A program made the translations under genes and the position numbers. Source: Phytophthora quininea (taxonomy: Eukaryota > Oomycota > Peronosporomycetes > Peronosporales > Peronosporaceae). Taken from it: a stretch of 64,000 bases of DNA. The notes under the pieces are model-generated. The model saw nothing but the letters and a program-made list of their open reading frames with translations, was not told where the DNA came from and searched no databases. Positions within the stretch are counted from its first letter, which is position 1. The number at the start of each line of letters is the position of its first letter. This document shows positions 45,413-53,865 of the stretch, piece by piece. The stretch spans positions 1 to 64,000 of the forward strand of contig JAAVTG010000538.1 of assembly GCA_011947345.1 (NCBI GenBank), given 5' to 3'.

Positions 45413-45588
45413 TGCACTTCACAACTCAACTACTAGGGAGGGTTACAAAAGAGACGAGTTTTCGTTACCTATTCACATTTCATTATCAATTCACCTTTAA
45501 AGGTCCCAACTGATAGGAATTTGTATTATGCGAGGCCCTGAGCACGTTGATCACCTCCCTGTTCAGCCTTGTGGATTGGACTTACAAA

Positions 45589-45733
45589 GTATTATCAAGA
45601 GTAGTAGATGTAATACAAAAATCTGAATCGGTATTACTGATATTAATACCATTACTTTTGACAGATTTACTTGTATTAGTATTACTATTTCAAAGTATTT
45701 GTATTGTACTACTGAATAATACAATACTTTGGA
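45589..45733. mobile_element. MITE-like AT-rich element, about 145 bp
   Basis: Starts CAAAGTATTATCAAG and ends AATACTTTG, with further inverted similarity inward (AGTAGTA/TACTACT, GTAATAC/GTATTG). AT-rich, non-coding. No target duplication could be fixed. Confidence 0.5.
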
Positions 45734-45803
45734 AAATCTGCTGGTGAAGGGGTCTCCGCGAAATCCTCTCCTGCCCACTTGAAAATTTGCACAGAACCCA
45801 TCC

Positions 45804-46772
45804 ATGTCTAGGAATTATGAGCTGACCCAGGCGAGGTTAAGCGACTGCGTGATCGGGCGTGTGCTTCCACGCGATCGAACAAGAATCTGCAGCGGCGGCA
45901 CCGACGGGTTGGTAGCGTCAAAGTCGTCAACATCTTCCAGGCCCCAGTCAGCAAAAGCTGAATCGCCCGAAGCTGACGAGAAGGCTCGGAAGAAGGCCGT
46001 CCGTCGCGAACAGCTTCGACGGGGCCAAGCCCGCTTCCGACAAAAGCAGCGCGATCTCCGTCTGCAGCAAGAGCAACGCCAGGAACAGGAACAGATAGAG
46101 CTCCGCTATTTGGTCCAGGAGATGAAATTGAAGCGCAGACGACTCTTACTCCAGGGCAACACGAAACAAAACTGGTGGAGCAATGTCGGCGAAGTGCTTC
46201 ATCTGATCGAAACCTGTCTCCAGTCGCCCTGGTATGCTAGCACCATGGAGGACATGCAGAGCCACTCCGACATCCAGAGAAGCTTGCGTCGACTGGAGCT
46301 GTTCATACTGCCGAACGCGGCCATGGGAGAACTCCGCGGGTTTAAAGCGCTGACACTGCAGCTCCGACGGTACGCTCTGTACTTCAGCGACTCGCACATC
46401 GAGGTGAAGCGGATCGAAGCGCTGGTTCCTGGCGTGGTGAGAGCTACTGCGACGTTGAGTGTGTCGGTCTCCGAGTTGTCGTTGAAATATGTTTTCCCAC
46501 TCAAGGAGGCTCGGCACCAAGACGATCAGTACCCGTTGCTGCGAGAGCGACTACTCGACCGCCGCCTCCACTGCAGGAGCTCGATACGTTTCCTGCTAGA
46601 CGGAGACAGCGGCTGTGTCGAACGTCTGGAGGTGGCGATCGACCTGTTCAAGGCGTTGTGCGATTCACTGGGCGATCCGAACGATGCCATGTGCGTACTT
46701 GAGCACGCTAATGTTGGTCCGGAAGGAGCAATCGGTGACTGGACAGAGCTCCATGAGGTCGAAGAGAACTAA
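45804..46772 (+). CDS. bZIP-type transcription factor, oomycete style
   Basis: Seen: an intact 322-residue frame from ATG 45804. Residues about 55-120 form a basic region (RKKAVRREQLRRGQARFRQK) and a following coiled coil rich in Gln/Glu/Leu. The rest is a predicted helical C-terminal domain without a family I can name. Known: oomycete bZIPs often replace the invariant DNA-contacting Asn; here that position appears to be Leu. Nuclear DNA binding is inferred. The TAA at 46770 is followed by a further 53 open codons in the same frame (MKWLETLQVIHASQSRF...) to 46933, so the protein may once have been longer. It is one of very few unbroken host genes in the window. Confidence 0.7.
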   Translation: MSRNYELTQARLSDCVIGRVLPRDRTRICSGGTDGLVASKSSTSSRPQSAKAESPEADEKARKKAVRREQLRRGQARFRQKQRDLRLQQEQRQEQEQIELRYLVQEMKLKRRRLLLQGNTKQNWWSNVGEVLHLIETCLQSPWYASTMEDMQSHSDIQRSLRRLELFILPNAAMGELRGFKALTLQLRRYALYFSDSHIEVKRIEALVPGVVRATATLSVSVSELSLKYVFPLKEARHQDDQYPLLRERLLDRRLHCRSSIRFLLDGDSGCVERLEVAIDLFKALCDSLGDPNDAMCVLEHANVGPEGAIGDWTELHEVEEN

Positions 46773-46933
46773 ATGAAGTGGTTGGAGACATTGCAAGTGA
46801 TACACGCGAGTCAGAGCCGATTTGAAGTGTTCCGAGCTCAGCTGACAGTGTCGGCTGCAGCTTATTCGAGAGATCTACAAGACTGGGCTGCTTGGTCATC
46901 GACAACAGAAACAACACGACGCGTTTATCGGTG
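46773..46933 (+). other. In-frame extension after the bZIP stop
   Basis: 53 codons in the bZIP frame with helix-like composition (VFRAQLTVSAAAYSRDLQDWAAW), then TGA. Suggests that TAA 46770-46772 is a recent premature stop, or that readthrough occurs. Confidence 0.4.
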
Positions 46934-47080
46934 AACATTTGTGCCAGCTCCTAGAAACCATACCATGCAGCGGGAAGTGAAGGAGTTGGCTTCTTTGGAC
47001 TTGTCTGGTATCCACACTGTTAGCTACCCGTTTGCCTCACACCACGCCGAGAGAGGGACGTGTCTCTCTTAACTGAGGCG

Positions 47081-47525
47081 CGAATTTCAGTCTCAATGTA
47101 GCTGTGGCGAGGACGCTCTTTCTTCAGAGTCTCCTGTGGCTTTTGCTTGGATGCGCAGAGACCACTTTCCGGTTGCACTCACTTGGCCATCCCGATCGAT
47201 CGTGACAACCATCCATCGACCCCGTCAGGCTGCTGAGTCATTGACACGAAAAGCAAAGCGACGAGCTTGCCGAAATCATAAACCCAGAAGCGAACGAGGT
47301 AGTCGTTACCGTACCTCTGGCCACTCGATATTCGAGCACGTAGTTGAGTCACGCGAGTATTGTCTCGTCAGTGATATCCACCTTGTTCGCCACCAACTGG
47401 TTACGTCTTCGTCTGACGTTTGAATTTTAGTCTAAACGCAGTTGTGGTGAGGGCCCCCTTTCTTCAGTGTCGTTAGTGGCGGTGGCTTTTGGTTGGAGAC
47501 GTAGTGGTCGCTTTCCAGTGACGAA
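47081..47525 (+). repeat. Imperfect direct repeat, two units of about 100 bp
   Basis: 47081-47180 and 47421-47525 share CGAATTTCAGTCT/TGAATTTTAGTCT, CTTTCTTCAG and GTGGCTTTTG blocks at roughly 70% identity. No gene is seen between them, and the origin is unknown. The rest of 46934-47830 holds only short unsupported ORFs. Confidence 0.5.
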
Positions 47526-47830
47526 TGCCTCAGCTTGTTCAGTTGGTTCTTCGTTCTCGAAGCTGGCTGGTGGTGGGCAAAGGCAAAGTGAGGGGTGAAG
47601 GCCACCTTCACCCTTCAAGGTGAGCGAGCTGCGATCGTGAGAAAGCACCCCACAATCAACAGTACCATCCAGATCGCTCCGAGACGTCAGCTCGGGTTTG
47701 GTATGTCGATCTTGGGCCTGGACTATATGAACCTTCAGGACCTATCCAACAGCCAGCTATTTCTTCCCACTTTATCATCTAGAGTTCAAATGCCTCAGAA
47801 ACGTTTCCCCCGCCTCGATCATCTCGTCTC

Positions 47831-47867
47831 AGTCTGGAGTCTGGAGTCTGGAGTCTGGAGTCTGGAG
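47831..47867 (+). repeat. Heptanucleotide microsatellite (AGTCTGG)5
   Basis: Five perfect copies of AGTCTGG plus two bases. Confidence 0.95.
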
Positions 47868-47904
47868 CAGTAAAGCCGAATTTCTGTTCCAAGCTTATCA
47901 CAAC

Positions 47905-47975
47905 TGAATCGCTGCATTGGAGCTCGTTGGTGGAGGAATTGGTAGTGCATCTTGAACGAGTTCAGCAGATTGGGA
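47905..47975 (-). mobile_element. Short LINE C-terminal fragment
   Basis: The minus strand reads LLNSFKMHYQFLHQ, matching LINE 1 near 28560-28600. The rest of 47870-48100 is unremarkable. Confidence 0.55.
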
Positions 47976-48100
47976 GTACGTGGAAACTGTTGTTTTCTGT
48001 TTGTTTTTCAGTGAGGTACATTAGTGTCATTTAGCTCTGTTGACTGACGACTCTCGATGGCCTTGTCGACAGTCGTCCCTACCCGCCTGTCCTAATTACT

Positions 48101-48541
48101 CTAGTGCAGCTTCCCCCTAGAGCCGCCTCCACCGTTACGGCGTAAAGGCCCCGAACCCCGAAGAGTTCTCATGCTGCATCCTCTCATGCCAGCGACCAAT
48201 GTCACTAGTCGCATAGCTGTGCAAGCCGTTCCACTTGGAGGCCGTACCTTCGCGGAGAGGAGGTTGCCGCTGTATGCTGTTTTTGAATCCATCGCCATGT
48301 TGGCCAACATGTCTGCCATTCTGTTGTAAGCTCGATGGTGGTGGTGCCATCGTAGCACTCCTAACTTGTCAGCTAACCGTCGTATCTGCCAGAACAGAGG
48401 GATTAGGTGCCGTGCTCGTGGAGGTGTCCTCGTGAACTGCTGTCGTATGATAATGTTGCTGTCCCCGATGACGTGCAGCGGGAACCATCTGTGTTGATGA
48501 CAGGCCTTCAATCCTTGCAGTAAACCCATATTTTCGGCCAC
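48101..48541 (-). pseudogene. RNase H domain fragment of a retroelement
   Basis: Seen: ENMGLLQGLKACHQHRW, VIGDSNIIIRQQ and HHRAYNRMADMLANMAMDS match the E, D and final D regions of an RNase H of the type fused to RT. The first catalytic Asp is absent, so it is truncated. It resembles the RNase H of the tyrosine-recombinase element at 54.3-54.8 kb. The LINE 2 3' end lies next to it at about 48566. Confidence 0.65.
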
Positions 48542-48639
48542 GTTGTTAGTCGTCCTTGGTTGTTGAGTTGAAATGATTTGATTAACTAGTTAGCGGATTC
48601 TCTCGTCTGGAAGGTGTAACTTAGACAATCTATCTAATC

Positions 48640-50747
48640 AAGAATCCATTCGCAGAATTCAGCTAAACTCGCGGGATCCAAATACCCTGCGGCCGTTCTA
48701 GAAGAATGTCCTTCGGAGGATCAAACCCCAATTGCCGGACTAGTTCTGCAATCGCTGAGGAATCGCAATGAAGATCCGTCGCATGCTGGTAAATAAATTG
48801 GTAGTGCATCACGTAGGACGAACACATTGTTGAATGTTTGGGTCCAGTGATCTTAGAAAGTAGAGCCGCGAGCCCACAGTCAAATCACCAAAGTACAGGC
48901 GCAGCATTATGTCATGGACCACAGGTAGGAGAAACCCACGAAGTGATAGGAAGCTCGACAATGTTTGATGAACACGTTGTCTAGGGCACCCTAAATCTTC
49001 CATCGGATGATGATCCATATCTGGTACTTTTTGAAGGAGTTTTGTCCAATCTTGAAGTCGCAAGTATGGGAAGAAGCGCGCCTTTGGCTCAGTTGGAACC
49101 AATCCATTAACGTTTACTCCAAATACTGGTGGTGTGCTTGAAATTGCCACAACTCGAATACCCCCAGCTTCAGGATCCGGCAGAACACGATAAAAAAACT
49201 TGCGTCAACTGATGATAAAGCCGAAATATATCGTGCAGAACAATTTGGGATCCACGGGTAGGATGAAGCGCTGAACATACTTTAGTAAAAAAGTAGTGGA
49301 CGACGGCCAACAGCGATTACCATCCAGGAAGTCTGCAAAACACCAAAATGGGTGTTCTGCAAGTGCGCGGCATAAATTGCGAAATTTTATGGATCCTGCG
49401 CCAAGCGGCTTCGAGAATCTTGTGGCGTCCCGAGCGTACAAAAAGTGAAACGCTGGTACCTTGCTCCACCATATCGGGCTAGATAGCACGAACTGCAACG
49501 TACTGGTTCTACTTTGGTGTAAAGACGTTCGACTTGGCCATTGAATACGGTTCCACTCCTTCAAAACATGCCGCCACCACAAGGGGAGCATTGCAGTCCT
49601 CCATCCTGCTGGCTTCGGAGGTTCTTGGAGCAGAAAATCACCCGAAGCAGGTCGCGCGAATTTGCCATATCGTCGTTGGAGCATTGCCAACAGTGGGCGA
49701 TACCATACATCATCATCTCTAGGAGTAGCAGCGCTAATCGTAGCTACAATTTTCTGCAGAAGTTGGAAGTGCTGACGCTGGATAATCATCTTCACGACAG
49801 GAACCCCAATACCATCCGCTTCCCGTGGTCGTGCAGCTAATCCTTTCTTAACAATACTTATTCCTGCTTTCCCAACGCTCACTCGGTTGTACAGTACATA
49901 TCGATTAACAATTCCTTGCCAGCGATTTATAAACCGAGTTGGAATCGTCACGGTGGCTGTAAAATACCAGAGTAGTGATAAAATCTCTGCTTGTGCAATC
50001 AGTCTTCGCCCAAGCAGGGTTCTTGCTCTACCTTGCCAAAGCTTCAACCGTGTTATCAACTTTTGTCCAGTTGATTCGCGAGCACTGTGGAGATATCAAA
50101 ATTGCCGAATGGAATTCCGAGATAACGCGTTGTTTCACCGCGTACCAGAGTGCGTAGTGGTTCAATGGTCGGTGCTGAGTACCTGTTGTTAAGACTCATT
50201 ATCACGCTTTTAGCTTGGTTCAGTTGGGCCCCAGAGCCTGCGCAATACGTCTCCACAAGTTAGAGTTGTTCTTTTAGCTGACGTTTTCCTTTTGCGAATA
50301 ACACTGTGTCATCAGCGAAGATGGCTACTGGTATGCATAAATCTTGATCTACGCGAACTCCTAGGTTCCGATGTGCTCGTAAGAGATTGCCAAGCGGTTC
50401 CAGGGAGAGAGCGAATAGATACGGGGATAATGGATCACCCTGCTTAACTCCTCGACCAGGTGTCAAGGAGTCTTGAGCCCATCCATTTATCATGGGCGAG
50501 CACTCAGATTCTGTGTACATCAGCTTGATCCATGACAGGAAGCGCGCTCCAAAACCTTGGCGTTCAAGTACACGGAAAAGATATTGGCGATTCACTCTGT
50601 CGTAGGCTTTAGCAAAATCCAAAAATGTTGCTAGTCCTTTGTGGTTTTGAGATGTCATCAAATACTGGAGATCGCGAACTAACATTACTTGCTGATCTAT
50701 TCGCCGCCCTGGTATAAAACCTTTTTGATCAGGATGTACCAGCTTTG
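48640..50747 (-). pseudogene. LINE 2 RT and C-terminal region with internal deletion
   Basis: Minus strand: KLVHPDQKGFIPGRRIDQQ, LDFAKAYDRVNRQYL, VKQGDPLSPYLF, IFADDTVLFA, RYLGIPFGN, RARTLLGRRLIAQAEIL and WWRHVLKEWNRI, with frameshifts near 50260, 50060 and 49200. At about 48812 the zinc-finger region (QCVRPT) jumps directly to MHYQFIYQHATDLHC, missing some 200-300 bp present in LINE 1. It ends GIWIPRV. Confidence 0.85.
50743..50747. repeat. 5-bp target-site duplication of gypsy element 2 (left copy)
   Basis: CTTTG occurs here and at 63541-63545, directly outside the two LTRs. Confidence 0.85.
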
Positions 50748-51030
50748 TGTGGTGTTTCCGGAATAATCTAAAACAACAAGCCGCGATGCGGGTGGCGATC
50801 CCGCACGAACATTGCCTAGTGTATTAGACGTAGAAGTAAAAGTGAGGAGGTCTCAAACTACTAGCCGTGCTGTGCTTCTCCTTGGGAGCCAAGGAGAAGG
50901 GCACGTTTACGGCGTTGTTCTTGTCTTGGAAGCTTTGCTACTTCCAGTGCCCGTAATCCTTCTCGTGGATGTTGGAAAGTGTCCGGGGCATGGCTTACGC
51001 CATGTCTTGGCACGATGGTGGGAAAACGAG
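50748..51030 (-). repeat. 3' LTR of gypsy element 2, first 283 bp (split)
   Basis: Matches 63236-63518. Interrupted after ...AACGAG by the tyrosine-recombinase element. The remaining 22 bp (CTGGATACTC...CACTACA) is at 58078-58099. Confidence 0.92.
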
Positions 51031-51249
51031 TGGTCGCTTAAGTACGACTGAAATGAGTGGATGAAGCTTGGGTTTCCGAACCGAGACGGAACGGAGAATC
51101 CAGCCATTCGCCGTTCGTCTCGTCAGAACTCAGAGCTCCCGACGCCGTCAGCTCAGAGCCAGAAGACGCAGCCAGGCTGCCAGAAGAATTTATGGCCGCC
51201 ATCGCCAGCCAGCCGTTCCCCCAGCTAAGAATCCCCGCGTCTCGTCACG

Positions 51250-52224
51250 ATGGACTCCGGCCCGGCCGGACGCACTGTGCGACTCGAGGTGCCCGACGAA
51301 CTCCGCGGGGAGTGGGAAGGCCCTGTCTACGCGACTCTCGGTCGCCGTCCCAAGCTTCTGCAGGCGGATGACTCGGGCCCCTTCGTCGCGGAAGAGGACG
51401 GGGTACGCCGTCCTGCCTGGCAGGCGACGCTGACGATTCTCCGCTCCGGTCAGCGCCGGGAGGACCTCCCGGCTGCCCTTCAAGAGCATGTTGACGTTCA
51501 GTACTGGATCCCGCACTGGCGCCTGACGCAGGCCGACCGAAGCTTGACCGACGAGCTCGAGGAGCGTCCGTTACTGTCGGTCTTTCGCTTCGTGCGTTCC
51601 CGCGTCTACTACGTTGCCTCTCCCGACTGCGATACCAAGTTTATCCGGCACACGTCCGACGTACCGGTTCTCGGCCAAGTGCTCAGTTATTCCAGTGCCT
51701 CCAGGATGGCGTTAGTGGACAACATCAATCTCTTGCTGGAGCCAAACTCCGGCTTTGTGTGCCGAGTGGCTCTTCGGGACTACGCGAACCGGCCTCGCCA
51801 AGTAGTGGCCATGTCACTTGAGGATGTCCGATCTAATCATATCTCGCAGCTGGAGTTCATCTTGGGCTACTGCCCGCGCAACCAGGACGCTGAGAACCCC
51901 TCTGACTTCCATCGGATCTGGTCTACGATATCATTCGCCGGGGCATCTGATTCCACGGCTGTACGCGCTCGCCTTGCTGCAGCTTTCCAACCGCCAGGCG
52001 GTGGCTCAAGGTCCACAGTGGATCTAGGCCAACAGGCTGTTGCATATATTCCTCCCCGTGGTGAGAAGACTGCCGCCGTTCCAGTCAACTTCGTCCTGCG
52101 ACTCACAGCACCACCGCCATACGATGACACCGCACCCGCCGACGAGCCAGCCCCGTTCTCCCTCTGCTGGTTCGGGAGGACGCCATCCTCACTCCGGCTG
52201 ACCGATTCACTGCTCCCGGCGTAA
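51250..52224 (+). CDS. ORF1 of the YR element, unknown function
   Basis: Seen: an intact 324-residue frame from ATG 51250 (MDSGPAGRTVRLEVPDELRG...). No motif I recognise. The first 240 residues look globular (WQATLTILR, YWIPHWRLTQ, FRFVRSRVYYVA, LEFILGYCPRN) and the end is Pro/Asp-rich. No transmembrane segment or zinc finger. It ends 8 bases before the next frame opens. Being the first ORF of a DIRS-like element it could be a Gag-type or accessory protein; no function is assigned. Confidence 0.7.
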   Translation: MDSGPAGRTVRLEVPDELRGEWEGPVYATLGRRPKLLQADDSGPFVAEEDGVRRPAWQATLTILRSGQRREDLPAALQEHVDVQYWIPHWRLTQADRSLTDELEERPLLSVFRFVRSRVYYVASPDCDTKFIRHTSDVPVLGQVLSYSSASRMALVDNINLLLEPNSGFVCRVALRDYANRPRQVVAMSLEDVRSNHISQLEFILGYCPRNQDAENPSDFHRIWSTISFAGASDSTAVRARLAAAFQPPGGGSRSTVDLGQQAVAYIPPRGEKTAAVPVNFVLRLTAPPPYDDTAPADEPAPFSLCWFGRTPSSLRLTDSLLPA

Positions 52225-52232
52225 CCCATGGG

Positions 52233-53865
52233 GTGGACGACACCGCGCAACTGGCAACAGCAACTGGCACTCCTGGTCCTGGACCGGATTCCGGGACGGC
52301 CCCGCGGCCCATGCTGGTGACCACGACGCCCACTGATGCGACGGCAACCATGTTGGCGGCATTGATGGAACAACAGCGGCTTGCCTCCGCGACCACGGCG
52401 GCCTTAGCCCGCCAAGTGGCCGCTTCGACCTCTCTCGTTCGCGGTCAGCGTCAGGCGCTGAGGACGCGTGGGGACGCACCTACTGAGGGCCAGGACCCTC
52501 CTCGAGCCCCCACAGCCCATGGCGATGGTGGTGACGCTGTGGGTGACCCTCCCCGTTCACCGCGGGGTTATCTGAACGCGCGAGGACTGCATCTGCGCTC
52601 ACCCTCGCCACGGGCCGACCGCCACCTAGCTGACACCCGCGCTGACTCGACTCGGGCCAGGTCCCGATCTCCCTGCCACCGAGAGCCGCGCGCAAGGAGT
52701 CAGACTCGACCACGGCGTTCAAGATCTCGTACCCGCCGTTCTCGCTCACGGTCTCCTGCGCGCCGGAGACGCCGTCACTCCCTATCCCGATCTCGCCCTC
52801 GGGGTCGGACCCACGACTCGTTCCAACGCTCTCGCTCCCGATCCCGGGACCGGTCGCCTCGAGGTTACCGCCCAAGTGGCTCCAACGTTTTCCGCCCGTC
52901 CGAGAACGAGGCCATTGTCCACGACATCGTGCGCGTTGGCCCTCGAATGCTCAATCCAGATACAGGTAATGATGATTTCCCTCGTTTCACTAACATGTCG
53001 GTGCACGACAGGGCCTGCTTCATGCTCCAACATGAGCGCTTCCGGGGTCGGTACCGTGCAACGAAAGTAGCGATCAAGATGCTCTATGCTGTGAACTTCG
53101 GAAGCCGACCATTCGACCACTTCCTGTCCTCTGAGGACCCCGTTTCGTTCTACCAGGACCGCTCGATCGTCCACGACGAGGCTCAGTGGAGCGGGCCTGA
53201 GCCCAGTCCATGCTTCCAGATTCGCCGGGCGGATCAACTCCATCACGTGCTGCACGTGATCCAGGAGGCGGCAACCGAGTGGTACCCGTCCGATCTCGCG
53301 GTGGTGTTCCGCTCTGTCCACGGGGATGCCCTTCACGCGGTGCCTCAACGGTCGCCTCCCAAGTGGTGCACGCGAGGTGCAATCTTTACCAAGCCGTGTT
53401 TGGCGAATTGTTCAACGACATCCTGAATGGGGTGGACAGTCGCGACCTCAACCACCGCGCGGGCCGCATGCTTCGCAGCGATTCCCCGGCACACCAGCGT
53501 TACGTTGGCCGCGTACTCAACGACGTCGTGCTCCAAGCAGTTTTCCACCCTCGGGCCCTGGGCCACTACGCCGGGATGGCCGCTTCGATGATCCTGTCCG
53601 CATCCACGACCGGCAGCCGGCCCGTCCGCGTCGACCTGCTGGTAGTGGGCAACGCACTGCGCGGACCATTATCCCGCCAGCTATCCGGGATCAGATCCCC
53701 CTTGTGCACGGGACCCAAGTTTGTGTGCGATACCAGGCGGCTACCGATTGCTCGTTCCCTCGCTGTCCGCATGTCCACCGGCTGCACAACCTCCCGCCGG
53801 ATGTGCTACAATGGGTCGCTCGCAACCACGGTGAGCTCAAGGGTGGCCACCCGCAACACACATGA
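52233..53865 (+). pseudogene. RS-rich Gag-like protein of the YR element, two frameshifts
   Basis: Seen: the open frame begins at 52233, the first ATG at 52311 (MLVTTTPTDA). A long Arg/Ser dipeptide region (about residues 130-215) resembles SR proteins. A globular part follows (VHDIVRVGPRMLNPDTG, FRGRYRATKVAIKMLYAVNFG). The frame shifts near 53340 and near 53660, then ends with a Cys/His cluster (CSFPRCPHVHRLHN) likely to bind zinc. The stop TGA (53863-53865) overlaps the next ATG as ATGA. Inferred: the nucleocapsid-like Gag, with the RS region replacing or adding to nucleic-acid binding. Confidence 0.7.

Noticed and set aside
45547..45747. 66-codon hydrophobic ORF
   Set aside because: Lies almost wholly inside the AT-rich MITE-like element; hydrophobicity follows from base composition.
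47595..47873. 92-codon plus-strand ORF
   Set aside because: Ends in the AGTCTGG microsatellite, no homology recognised, no promoter or neighbour support.
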